Assembly (NCBI RefSeq): GCF_902712995.1
Contig: NZ_CACTIB010000008.1
Span: forward strand, 186,001-250,000
Direction: 5' to 3'
Length of the DNA: 64,000 nt
Origin: Candidatus Mycoplasma haematohominis
Lineage (GTDB): Bacteria > Bacillota_I > Bacilli_A > Mycoplasmatales > Mycoplasmoidaceae
A program made the translations under genes and the position numbers. The notes below the pieces were generated by a model, which saw only the letters and a program-made list of their open reading frames with translations, made no database searches and was not told where the DNA came from. Below, piece by piece: positions 44,051 to 54,406 of the stretch (its first letter is position 1; each line of letters starts with the position of its first letter).

Positions 44051-44141
44051 TGGCGGAATAGAAAGGATTCGAACCTTCGCGTAACGTTAATTACCTAACA
44101 GCTTTCCAAGCCGTCCCCTTCAACCACTTGGGTACTATTCC
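44051..44141 (-). tRNA. tRNA-Ser (anticodon GGA)
   Basis: Acceptor GGAATAG/CTATTCC, anticodon loop TTGGAAA (GGA), long class II variable arm, discriminator G and encoded CCA. Lies 12 bases after the nrnA-like stop and 35 bases before tRNA-Trp on the same strand. Confidence 0.94.
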
Positions 44142-44153
44142 GGGTTGTTTTCA

Positions 44154-45212
44154 CTAAAGGCTCTTGTATTTTTTGAGCCTTTTTATAAGAGATAATCTTC
44201 AGTTTTTTTTCTTTTCTAATAGACTTACATTTGCGAAACCGTGATTTGCTAAATATTCATCTAAGGTTGCAAGCAGTTTATAGTAATTGCTTTTTTTATC
44301 GAAAGTTACGGCTGCCATCTTACTGTGACCTCCTCCTCCATAAATTTTTGCTATTTGATTGATAGTTAGATCTTTTGATCTAATTGAACATTTTCATTTG
44401 TCTGTTGATTGTTCATAGAACAATACACTTCAACATTCAATATTACTTATATTTTCAAGCATTGTAATGATAGCAGGCACATTTTTTATTTTGTATTTAT
44501 TCATCATCTTCGGAGTGACAATTGCAAATATAAGTCCATTTTTGGTTATGTAACAATTCTCTAATATTTTTATTTCTAATAGTTTTTGTATTAGGGGTTT
44601 TACAAATACTCAGTTGTGAATTGATGCTCTATTTAATCCTTTAGAAACTAGGCTTGCCAATACTTGATATGTTGATGGAAGCATAGATAAGCTTAAAAAA
44701 TTGTTTGTATCTGTGATTATCCCTGCGTATAAATATTGAGCTATTTTTTCTTTAAAGGCATATTTTCCTCCTTCTTCGCTTTCTCAATATATGAACATTT
44801 CAGATAGTATTTGTGCAGTTGCAGGATAAGTAGGATCTATAAATTCCAGATCTGAAAAGGGTTTTGATTTAGGGTGGTGATCTATAACTACTAATTCTTT
44901 GCAGTATTTATATAAATCAGTCAATATTCTTTCTTGATTGGGAGTGTCTACAACAATCCCTAGGCATTTTTTTAATTCTTCTTCAGAAGGCAATTCATCT
45001 TCATGTTGAAATAGAAATTGTTCTTCTGGTTTTATTACCCTAGGAGGTATTATCAAATAGACAACTTTTCCTGGAAAGTTATCTTTTAATCAACCCTTTA
45101 AACTGAACGCTGATGCGAAAGCATCAAAATCTGGTTGCACATGCACAAACAGTGCTATACAGTGATACTCTCGAAATTTACTTAGTAACTTAGTAGCAAA
45201 TAATTTGAGCAT
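44154..45212 (-). CDS. nrnA: DHH/DHHA1 phosphoesterase (NrnA-like)
   Basis: 352 residues. DHH domain with HVQPDFDAFASA (family H..PDgDaigS), a VVDTP segment and ELVVIDHHPK; DHHA1 domain with GGGGHSKMAAV. Matches bifunctional nanoRNase / 3'-phosphoadenosine-5'-phosphate phosphatase. Several TGA as Trp. ATG overlaps the TAA of the nuclease gene upstream (TAATG). Exact substrate (nanoRNA, pAp or c-di-AMP product) is not distinguishable here. Confidence 0.85.
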
Positions 45213-46108
45213 TATCCAAGTTCTGGATAACCGTATCTAAATCAAGTTAGATCTTTTTCATCAAGTTCAGGACTTACACCTTTTAATACGTGATCTTCAT
45301 ATCATTTTTTTGCGTAATCTATTGTTTTTTGAAATTCTTCAAGGTTTATATTGTGTTCTTTTCAAATCAAAATATGTTCATTTCTAGGTAGAGATATTTC
45401 TTTGTCTACATCATAATTTTTGTAGCTGTTGAATTCGGAAGTAAATTGAACTTTTCTTGGGTCTTCATAATCCTCGTTTTTTATGAATGCAACACAGAAA
45501 AAACCCTTATTTATTTTTCTTAGATAAAGGTATAGAGAGAGTTGATCTTGATAGTTTTTGGGAATTATTACTTCTCCGTTTTTGAATCACTTAACTAGCC
45601 CACCTCCGTTTGTTTTTACTGTTGGCTTTCCATCTGTTAAATCTAGCATGTATTGATTGTTTTTGAAAGTTCAGTTGTATTTATCTAATTGAGCAGTTTT
45701 AATCTCCAATATTGAGACAACTTTGCCCTGAGAATCTATTTCTTCTCCGTCTGGTATTCCTCCGAATATCTCATTGTCTGAAAAAAGATCAAACTTTATT
45801 TCTCTGGGATTGTAAGATATGAATTTCTTGCCTATTTTTTTCTCAGCATAATCCTTTAATTTCGGCTCTATTATTTGCCCTGCATCTAGAAAATATCTGT
45901 CTGATTCATCTTGATACATTCCTAAAATATCGCATCAAAGTTGAAAAGGGGATTTAAAATCATCGTTACCTAGAGCGGCGCCTAGTCTGGAACCAGTTAA
46001 TTTCTTTAATTTTTTAATTTTTGACTTTCCTGACGGGGTTATATGTATTCGGTTATTCTTAAATATGAAGTCTTGATTGAAAATGAATTTATCTGTATTA
46101 AATTTCAT
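45212..46108 (-). CDS. PD-(D/E)XK nuclease, YqaJ-like (paralogue 1)
   Basis: 298 residues. Early motif LTGSRLGAALGNDDFKSPF resembles the YqaJ/lambda exonuclease family start, and the catalytic core is visible as GIPDGEE...SILEIKTAQ (PD and ExK). A later LSLYLYL segment (family QLQ.YM) fits as well. Related in layout to the gene at 52961-53830. Similar putative nucleases are known in mycoplasmas. Role in repair or nucleic-acid degradation for nutrition is inferred. TGA as Trp. Confidence 0.75.
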
Positions 46109-46141
46109 TTTTAGTTTAGGATAAAGAAAATAGATTTTACT

Positions 46142-46687
46142 ATGTCAGATATTTATACCAATTTAGGGAAAGGCGAGTTGAACAGGCTTGCGGTTTTAAA
46201 AAGATATGCTGTTGTTGCTTATGAGTTGCCTTTGTGAGCTAGAACTGCGTTGGAATCTAGAATGGGCTCAGTAGAGGTTAGTGTTAAGGATAGTTTTGAG
46301 CTTTATCTTATTAGTTTAAAGGGAGCTGTTCCAAGATTTGATTACGTAAGTTTTCAGAAGAAGTTTGTTGAAATATTTCAGAGAAGAGCTTTTAAAGTTC
46401 TTCAAACAATAATCGATAACAGAGAGAAGCGTCAGGATTATTTTGTTTCAAATGATTATTTTTGGCAAGAGTTCAGAGAATTATTTGATGTTAATCCGAA
46501 GACTAGTGGAAACACTTTTTTAAGTAATCTAGAGAGTACTGTTTGAAATGCTTGGAATAAGTATGTTAAGGGAGTGTTTGGATTCCAGAAAAATGTTGCT
46601 AAAGTTGGAGTTTCAGGTTTACCTAAAGGAAGATGATTGGTTAGTCCAAAGAGCAAGACTCAGGTTCAAGAAGTAAAATGAAATTAA
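46142..46687 (+). CDS. Hypothetical protein (pair member 1)
   Basis: 181 residues, TGA as Trp four times or more. Soluble, basic and helical: ELNRLAVLKRYAVVAYELPL, then RFDYVSFQKKFVEIFQRRAF and YFWQEFREL. A similar arrangement appears in the next gene, so the two are probably diverged tandem duplicates. No family recognised. Divergent from the nuclease gene with a 33-base spacer. Confidence 0.55.
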
Positions 46688-46703
46688 TTCTTAGTTGTCT
46701 TAG

Positions 46704-47264
46704 ATGGTTGAAGACATTAGAGAAGAAGATTTAGAAGATCCGATACAGAAGGGGAAGAAGAGTCCCGTAAACCTTAAAAGGTTTGCTTTTTATCTGAATC
46801 CTGTTTGTTGTTTTTTTACAGCTTACTTCTATGTAAGAAGAAATATCTTTTCTTATAACTGAGACAAAGCTATTGAAATGAGTGGAGTTGTTGATACTTT
46901 GCCTCCTGAAATTAGAAGAAAATTAACTGTTTGCATAAATTCACATTTAATTCTTCCTCAGCAAAGTTTTATTTATTATTTCAACGGATTTAATTTGTCT
47001 AAAGTTGATATAGATGCTTTTAAGTCTAGGTTTGTTGAACGATGGTGTTCTAGAGGAGATGAATTTTTAAAGACTTTTGAAGAAGCAGAAGAGAAGAATG
47101 AAGATACAATTTTGAATTTTTGAAGGAACTTTGAACCTATTTTGCAGGCTCCTCCATCTTTAAATTCAATTCATTCAATGCGTTCTCAGATATTTTGAGT
47201 TTCTTTTTTCCAAAAACTAAGAAGGTTCAAGAGAACTATCTTCAGCGGTTCTGGGATGTACTAA
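46704..47264 (+). CDS. Hypothetical protein (pair member 2)
   Basis: 186 residues. Acidic N-terminus (MVEDIREEDLEDPIQKGKK), then NLKRFAFYLNPVCCFFTAYF, and a block KVDIDAFKSRFVERWCSRGDEF...FWRNFEP that lines up with the preceding protein. Function unknown. Sixteen bases after its twin's stop. The 3' end runs 48 bases into the convergent leuS gene. Confidence 0.55.
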
Positions 47265-49469
47265 TATTATTTTCTTATCTTGCATTATTGTTAAATCTAA
47301 GTCGGGAATATTTAATCTTGAAGAGATAATATTTTTTATTTCTTGTTCTTCCATTTCTGAATGATGTAGTTTTAAGGAGAATTTGAATTTTCCGTTTAGG
47401 AATGTTCTAAATTCTAAAGCTGAGTCCTCTCCTATTTCGTTGATTGTAGGCCATTTTGATTTGTAAAGGCTTTCAGTATTGTGCAGTTTGGTGGTTCATA
47501 TTTCTTCTGCTAATGCTGGAGCGTATAAGCTTAGTATTTTTATGAAGCTGTTTAGAGATTTAGTGTTGTATTTTTTTACGCTTTGTATGCTATTCATGAA
47601 TATCATCATTTCTGAGATACCCAGGTTTATTTTTAGATTGGGAATGGCGTTTTCTACATTTTTAATAAGCTTATTTTCTATTTCTGCAACAACTCTATTT
47701 CTTATTGTTACTTCTTCTAATTCATCTAGATTTGAGAAAAATATGAAGATTTTGTGTAATCATTTATGGCTGCTTTTTAATCCTGAATCTTCTCATTTGA
47801 AAGATAATTGAGTCGGACCTGAGAAAGCTTCATAAACTCTTAAAGAATCTGCTCCGTATTTATCTACTATTTCATCTATGCATACATAATTTCCTTTAGA
47901 TTTAGACATTTTTGTTCCATCAGCACCTAATACCATTCCCTGATTCAGTAAAGTTCTAAATGGTTCTGGAGTGTCTACTACTCCTATCTTCAATAAAAAT
48001 TTGTGCCAGAAACGAGCGTATAAAAGGTGAAGCGCTGCATGTTCCTGACCTCCTACATATATATCTACAGGCAATCATCTTTTAAGTATTTTTTTTGCTT
48101 CTGGAGAATTTAAATGGTGGTACGTTCCATCTGGTTTTTTTAGAAGATAGGCTATAAAGTATCAGGAAGATCCTGCTCAATTGGGCATGGTATTTGTTTC
48201 TCTTGTATATTGTTTTCCATCTTTTTTTATGTTTAGTCACTCGGCATCATTTGCTAAAGGAGATTTTCCATTTCTTTTGGTGTTGTAATCTACTTTTGTA
48301 GGAAGAACAACTGGCAGATCCTTGTCTAAATATGGAATTCCTTCAGAATCGAAATAGATAGGTATTGGTTCTCCTCAGAATCTTTGTCTAGAGAAAACTC
48401 AATCTTTTAGCTTGTATACTGTCTTTTTTTCTTCTAGTCTTTTGTTTTTTGTATACTGTCTTTCTAATTCTTCATCATAGAAATCTTCTTCTGGTTGGTC
48501 AAAAATGGGAATTAATTCATCAGCTCTAAAGTCTATGTCTCATAGATAGAAAACATCTACTTTTTTGTAGTCATCTAAATTTACTAATTCAATTCCTTTA
48601 ACTAATTCTTTATTTCCGATTGTTAGGTTGCTTATTTCTAGATCTTTACTTATTTGTGAGAACTGATGAATTCCTATTCCTTTTAGTTTTCTTATGCTGG
48701 AAGCATATTTCAAATATAGGGAATAAGTTTTTCCTGCTCATTCGAATTTATATTCATATTTAGTTGATTTTCCGATTCAAGATTGTTGTATTTTTTTAAC
48801 GTTATCCGGCCATGACAAACTTGCTATGTCTTCCAGTAATTGATCTGCATATTTAGTTATTTTTAGGATTCATTGTTTCATTATTTTTTTCTCTACTGGA
48901 TGATGACCTCTCTCAGAGTAAAGCTTTGTTCCTTCTTCTACTAATTCTTCGTCACTTAATACTGTGTTTAACTCTTCGCATCAATTAACTTGCGTGTCTT
49001 GTAGTACAGCCAAACCTCTTTCATACATTTCAGAGAAAATTCATTGTGTATGTTTGTAATAGTTTGGATCAGAGGTGTCTATTTCCCTGTCAAAGTCATA
49101 AGTAAGCATTAATTTCTTTAATTGTTTTCTGAAGGAATCAATGTTTTTCTTGGTAAATTCTGCTGGAGAATTTCCTGTTTTTATAGCGTATTGTTCGGCT
49201 GGTAAGCCAAAAGCATCTCAACCCATAGGATGAAATACTAAATATCCTTTCATTGTGTAGAACCTAGTTAGGATATCTGTAGACAAATATCCTTTTAAGT
49301 GTCCTACATGTAGCCCTGCTCCTGATGGATAGGGAAACATGTCAAGAATATATAGTTTTTTTGGATTATCGTCATCTTCAAATTTGTAAGTTCCTTCTTT
49401 TTCCCATATATCTATTCATTTCTTTTCTACGTCCTGAGGGACATAGTAATCCATTTCTTTTCTTTGCAT
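47217..49469 (-). CDS. leuS: Leucyl-tRNA synthetase with reduced editing domain
   Basis: 750 residues. HIGH motif PYPSGAGLHVGHLKGY, zinc/CP region, KMSKS motif GTKMSKSKGNYV, and C-terminal anticodon-binding part are in place. The CP1 editing insertion, between WIGKS (about residue 230) and DWVFSRQRFWG (about 355), is only ~120 residues and lacks the Thr-rich TTRPDT block and the conserved HDxRD motif; there DYKKVDVFYLWDIDFRADEL stands instead. Post-transfer proofreading is probably lost, as known for some mycoplasma LeuRS. AAAGGA precedes the ATG as a real ribosome-binding site. TGA as Trp throughout. Confidence 0.93.
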
Positions 49470-49482
49470 AATTCCTTTCTAT

Positions 49483-51183
49483 TTATATTTTCTCAGATGA
49501 GTTAACAGGAGTAGGAGAATTGGTTAGTGGACAAAATCCGCTGTTGTTTTTAGGAAAAGCAATCACATCTCTTATGCTGGAATAGCCAAGTAAAGTTTGT
49601 ATTAATCTGTCTACACCTATAGCTATTCCCATGTGCGGAGGAACTCCATAATTCAAAGCTTCTAAGAATCAACCAAAGTTATCCTCTGTATCTTTTGGTG
49701 TTAAACCTGCTACTTCAAAAACATATTGTTGAACAGATAAGTCATAATTTCTTTGAGAACCGGAGCCTAACTCAACACCATTTAGAACTAAGTCATATCC
49801 TAAACTTCTTTCTGTTTCTTTATCGAAACCTACTTTATTGCTTTTAGGTCTAGTGAATAAATGATGTGCTATATCTCATTTGTTTTGTGTTTCATTTCAT
49901 TCAAATAAAGGCCATTCAACTACTCATAAAAATTCAAAAGAATCTCTTAGTTCTGGTTTTGTTTTTTTTGTGAAGAATGGTCTTAAGTTTCCGAGAGTTG
50001 TTAAAGCATTTTTTTTAGTTTTCGGACATGTAGTTAGTACTATTCAAACTCCTTCTCCTTGCTTTCCTTTATTTATCGATTTAGATTTAATTTGTTCATA
50101 AGCGGGCATATTGGGACTCATTAAGTTTGTTTTTGTGATGTTGTCTTGATTTGCGTGAATTATGTAGATTTGGTTTTTGGTTTGCAAGGATTTAAGTCAT
50201 TTTTCTTCAACTGTTTTTATTTCGCATTTTTCTATGTAGAAGCCATAAGCTTCTGTGTGATTATTGGCTGTTACTAAGTCTGATAGAGAATCTGTCAGTT
50301 TTTCTATTTCTAGTTCGTATCTAATGTCTGGTTTATCGCTTCCGTATTTTTCTAAACATTCATCGTATGGAATTCTTTTGAAGGGAGTTGTTAAATCTTT
50401 ATTTAAGACTTCTTTGAACATTTTTTAAAAAGCTGCTTCTATTGTTGCGAAAAATTTTTCTTGATTAGAGAAAGCTGTTTCTATGTCTAGTTGTAAGAAT
50501 TCATATTGTCTATCTGCTCTTAAATCTTCTAGTCTGAAGCAATTGGCAAATTGAAAGTATTTTTCTAATCCACTCATCATTAATAGTTGTTTGTATAGTT
50601 GAGGAGATTGAGCGAGTGAAAATTTAAGTTTTTTTTGATCTTTTTCAATGAAAGCATCAAACGTATTGGCTCCTTCTTTTGAGGAGACAGATAATATGGG
50701 CGTATTTACTTCTGTGTATCCATCTTGTAGAAGGTAGTTCCTTAAAGAGTTAATTATTTTTGATTTGATTATTAAAGATGCACAGTTGGTTCTTCTTAAA
50801 TCTAAATACCTATATTTAAGTCGTGTTGGTTCGGATGCTGTATCAGCAACATCTATTAATTCGAAAGGTAGAGATTTAGTTGCTTCATTTAATAGTTCAT
50901 ATTTAGAAGCTATTAATTCTCATTCTCCTAGAGGTATTTCAGTATTAGGGTTTTTTCTTCTTACTAATTGACCTTCTATAAGTAAGATTGATTCTTTTTT
51001 GAAAGGGATCTCTTCTTTAAAGAGAACTTGTATTTTTCCTGAGGAATCTGAAATAGTTGTGAAGAATAGTTTTCCTACCTTTTTAGATACTCTTAAAAAA
51101 CCTCCTATGACTCAAGTTTCACCCTCTTCTAATTTGTGATTAGAAATAAGCTTTCTTTGGTTTAATAAGGAATTACTTGTCAC
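49483..51183 (-). CDS. aspS: Aspartyl-tRNA synthetase, interrupted by in-frame TAA
   Basis: The frame runs GTG 51183 to TAA 49483 (566 codons plus stop). OB-fold, then EPTRLKYRYLDLRR, class II motif 2 FRLEDLRADRQYEFLQLDIE, and motif 3 GIAIGVDRLI are present. At 50425-50427 a TAA interrupts the same frame (IEAAF-stop-KMFKEVLNKD); downstream continues in the same frame from ATG 50421. A single base change would remove it. Could be a sequencing error, a nonsense mutation, or a split enzyme of 252 and 312 residues made from adjacent starts. Overlaps the helicase stop by 11 bases. Confidence 0.85.
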
Positions 51184-52960
51184 TGTTTTTAATTAGGAGT
51201 AGTTTGTTTCTTGCTCTAGTGTATGCAACATATGGAAGATTTTTATCCTTTTTTCTGTTTTTGGTTCATTCGTCAATCACTATTAAATTATCTCACTCTA
51301 GTCCTTTTGCTTTGTGGACAGTGCTTATTATTAATTGATTCTCATTGGATTCAGCTAATTTAGCAGTTTCTTTATTTCCTGGATTGATAAGGAACATGAT
51401 GTTAGCTGCTAATTCTTCTGAAGTTAGATTATTTTGTTTTTGCGTGCAGTCTATTCAATACATTAGAAGCATTATTTCTTCTGAGAATTCTGGTTCATAG
51501 GATTTGTTTCTGAAATAAGGGAATATATGTTTTTCTATGAATTCTTTTAAATTGGTTTTTTCGGCCATTTTTAGACTTTGTATAAAAGCTAGGTGTTGAT
51601 AGAAAAAATTTCTATCTTCATACGGTATCGAAATTTCTTGTATGTCTATATCTCTGTCCAATAAAGCTTGCAAAACTGTTTTGTTTTTTATATTTTTTGA
51701 TAAGTCTTGGATTCCTTGTACTAATTGTCAAGTGGTATCTTTTTTTCCGGTAGGAAAGTCTAAAGTTCGTATTATTTCATAGAGTATTTTTTTGTCATCA
51801 AAAAAACTTATTTGAGTAAATAGGATTATTAATTTAGGTTCTTTTTTTATTCTTTTGTATTTCGTGGGGTCTCTTAATAAATCGTGGAATTTGGTTAATT
51901 GGAAAGGGATTTTTTTCTTCATTGCTGAAATTAGAAAAGATACTGTAGGTTTGTTGATACTTCTTGTTAAACATGCTCATTTTCCTAGATTGCTGTTTTC
52001 TGATTCTTTTTTCAGTATTTCCAATACTTGTTCTTTAGAGATCTCTCTAATTTCTCCTTTTTTTTGGCTATGTGAAATAGATAGGGGTATACCTTCTTTT
52101 ATGCTTCTTACGTCATTTCCGTAACCAACTATAAGCTGATCTGATCTGTAATTTACGTTTAGGTTTACTTTTGTTGGTTGTACTTTCAATTCTTGCTCAA
52201 AAAAATTATCTAGTTCTTCGAAGGTGTTTTCTTTGGCGTATGCGAATTGGAAAATGCATTGATTGGGATCTCCTACTGCAAAAAAGTTAATGTTCGGTTG
52301 TCCTTTCAATATTTTTTTGATTATTTGAAATTGAACTTCTGTTATGTCTTGTACTTCATCTATGAAAATGGCTTTGTATTTATTTTGAATTTGTTTTAGA
52401 AAATCTGGCCTTGTTTCTAATAATTCAAGAGTGTTAGTCAGGATATCGTTGAAACTAAGTTTTCCATGCGCTGACATTATTTCTTTGTAGTTTTTGAATA
52501 ATTCATCGTCTTGCTTGTCTCATTCTGTATCTATTCTTAGCTTCTTTTTGTTGAATCTTTTTATTGTTTTGTTAGGACTTTCTTGTTCCTTTTTTAATTT
52601 TCTTTTGCATTTATTTAGTAGTCTGATTTCATCTTCTTCGTCGATTAGTTCTATGTAGTTTGAGTTGAGATTCAGATGAGGTTTAATTCATGATTCCAAT
52701 ATTGAGTGTATGGTTCCTACGTATGGAATAGACTCGTTTAGTTCCTTGTAGATTTTTTGTTTCATGTGTTCTGCAGCTTTGTTTGTGTATGTGAAAGCAA
52801 GTATTTGGTTTAAGGGGATTCCGGATTCCCTCAGATATTTAATTCTTTCTACTAAGATGGTTGTTTTTCCTGTACCTGCAGCAGCTTTAACTATTACTGG
52901 TTTATCTATTGGGGCTTTTATTGCTTTTATTTGTTCTTTGTCTAAGTTAATCTGCCCCAT
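51173..52960 (-). CDS. UvrD/PcrA/Rep-like superfamily 1 helicase
   Basis: 595 residues, compact for the family (~720). 3'-5' DNA helicase with motifs in order: I AAAGTGKTT, Ia FTYTNKAAEHM, II FIDEVQD, III VGDPNQCIFQFAYA, IV NVNYRS, V ISTVHKAKGLEWDNLIV, VI VAYTRARNKL. Several TGA as Trp. The ATG directly abuts the TAA of the PD-(D/E)XK nuclease gene, giving a nuclease-helicase pair. Likely role in repair or recombination end-processing. Confidence 0.9.
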
Positions 52961-53830
52961 TTAAATGATGTCGACCTTTTCTATGTAATTTATTATCTCC
53001 TCTATTTGTTTTTCATTCATTTCTGGGCTTTTGGAGTATTTTAGGCATGATAGGTAGTCGCTTATTTCCCTCATCATGCTTAAAAAATAGTCTTTATCTA
53101 TTTGTATTTTGAATAGAGATATTTTGTCGCTGGGCAATCCATTATTGTCTCAGTGTTCTAGTATTCGATATTTGTAGGTATATTCCTTATTGCTTAGTCA
53201 ACATACTATTTTTTCTTCTTTTCAGGAGTCATCTATTTCTTTTTTTGTTAGTGAGCCAGTAGGGTTTAGTTTCTCTGTTTTTTTGGTGTATTTAGGATAT
53301 CTACATAGGCATAAATATCCTGTATCTATCCCTCTTAGGGACATGTAAAGAGATAATTGTAATTGGTGATTTATATAAGGTTTAGAAGGATAGAAATTAT
53401 CTTCTTCAAAGATGGTTGTTTTTATTTCTAGAGTATTTATTACTTTATTGCCTATTGCTTCTTCTCCGTCTGGAACTCCTCCTAAGTTAGGTTCGTTTAT
53501 GAAAACATCGAATACATCTACATTGTGTCATTTAAAGTTTTTGTTTAATTGAGAGTTTATGTATTCAATTATTGGAATCTCTTTATTCTCAAGGTTCAAT
53601 ATTTTTTGTTTGTAGACATCCTTATTCGGTTTAGTTTCAAATCTAAAGACTTTAGCTCATTTTTCGTATTGATCTTTGAATTTTGGTTTAGGAGAAAGAG
53701 AAGAAGGGTTTATGTTGAAGAAATAGGGAACAATGGAACCAGTTATTTTGTGTAAACCCAATAATCATCTTCTTGTTAAAGAGATATTTTTTCCTTGTAT
53801 GAAGAAATCTCTTATCGGTCGAAATATCAC
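52961..53830 (-). CDS. PD-(D/E)XK nuclease (paralogue 2), paired with helicase
   Basis: 289 residues from GTG at 53830, the first start after an in-frame TAA. Catalytic core GVPDGEE...NTLEIKTTIF (PD...ExK) followed by HQLQLSLYMSLRG. N-terminal KITGSIVPYFFN matches the YqaJ-type substrate-entry segment. Same family as the protein encoded at 45212-46108. Its position one codon ahead of a UvrD-like helicase recalls the AddAB/Cas4-type partnership of such nucleases with helicases; a joint function in DNA-end processing is inferred. Confidence 0.75.
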
Positions 53831-53885
53831 TGATTTTTAAGTGCGAGAAAAAGAAAATACAAATTAAACACAAGCATTACAAATA

Positions 53886-53915
53886 TTATCATTTATAGGT
53901 GTAAACTCATATAAT
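53886..53915 (+). promoter_or_regulatory. Probable promoter of the tRNA cluster
   Basis: TTATCA (53886-53891) and a perfect TATAAT (53910-53915) with an 18-base spacer, ending 37 bases before tRNA-Cys. This sits in the 122-base divergent gap between the nuclease gene and the tRNAs. Confidence 0.55.
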
Positions 53916-53952
53916 GTTCTCAAGATAAGCTGGAATATTAGCATATAAGATT

Positions 53953-54026
53953 GGTGTCTTAGCCAAGAGGAAAGGCCTGGAGCTGCAACCTCCATATCGT
54001 CAGTTCGATTCTGACAGACACCTCCA
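53953..54026 (+). tRNA. tRNA-Cys (anticodon GCA)
   Basis: Acceptor GGTGTCT/AGACACC, anticodon stem TGGAG/CTCCA with loop CTGCAAC (GCA), T loop TTCGATT, discriminator T and encoded CCA. First of five tandem tRNAs. Confidence 0.95.
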
Positions 54027-54028
54027 AT

Positions 54029-54104
54029 CTGTCTATAGCTCAATGGATAGAGCATTAGCTTGCGGAGCTAAAGGTTATAAGTTCGAATCTTATTAGACAG
54101 GCCA
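54029..54104 (+). tRNA. tRNA-Arg (anticodon GCG)
   Basis: Acceptor CTGTCTA/TAGACAG, anticodon stem TTAGC/GCTAA with loop TTGCGGA (anticodon GCG), T arm ATAAG/CTTAT, discriminator G and encoded CCA. The CGN-box tRNA in most bacteria has anticodon ACG (inosine); G34 here is unusual. Confidence 0.9.
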
Positions 54105-54124
54105 TAATTAAATTTATATATATT

Positions 54125-54201
54125 CGGGATATAGCTTAGCTTGGAAGAGCGCCTGGTTTGGGACCAGGAGGTCACAGGTTCAAATCCTGTTATCCCGACC
54201 A
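54125..54201 (+). tRNA. tRNA-Pro (anticodon UGG)
   Basis: Acceptor CGGGATA/TATCCCG, anticodon stem CCTGG/CCAGG with loop TTTGGGA (TGG), T arm ACAGG/CCTGT, discriminator A and encoded CCA. Confidence 0.95.
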
Positions 54202-54205
54202 TGAA

Positions 54206-54282
54206 GGCAGGATACCTCAGCTGGCTAGAGGGCTCGGCTCATACCCGAGATGTCGTGGGTTCGAGCCCCACTCCTGCTACCA
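54206..54282 (+). tRNA. tRNA with CAU anticodon (Met, possibly Ile2)
   Basis: Acceptor GGCAGGA/TCCTGCT with a terminal G-U pair, anticodon stem CTCGG/CCGAG with loop CTCATAC (CAT), T arm GTGGG/CCCAC, discriminator A and encoded CCA. Lacks the GGG/CCC anticodon stem of initiators, so elongator Met or lysidine-type Ile is more likely. Confidence 0.88.
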
Positions 54283-54283
54283 A

Positions 54284-54373
54284 GGAAGCTTACCCAAGTG
54301 GTTGTAAGGGGTCAGTCTTGAAAACTGAGAGGCATTAACGTGCGCGGGGGTTCGAATCCCTCAGCTTCCACCA
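54284..54373 (+). tRNA. tRNA-Ser (anticodon UGA)
   Basis: Acceptor GGAAGCT/AGCTTCC, anticodon stem TCAGT/ACTGA with loop CTTGAAA (TGA), long variable arm, discriminator A and encoded CCA. Last of the cluster. Confidence 0.94.
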
Positions 54374-54385
54374 TTTTTTATTTTT

Positions 54386-54406
54386 CTGAACCTTAATTAG
54401 GTTCAG
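54386..54406 (+). terminator. Possible hairpin after the tRNA cluster
   Basis: CTGAACCT-TAATT-AGGTTCAG is a perfect 8-base stem 12 bases after the last tRNA. The following bases are only moderately T-rich (ATGTTTCTTCTTG), and the hairpin overlaps the end of the leftward membrane gene, so its role as terminator is tentative. Confidence 0.4.

Noticed and set aside
44157..44190. GGCTC...GAGCC hairpin followed by T5 as a terminator for the tRNAs
   Set aside because: It lies within the last codons of the leftward nrnA-like gene, upstream of the tRNAs, and its T-run points away from transcription.
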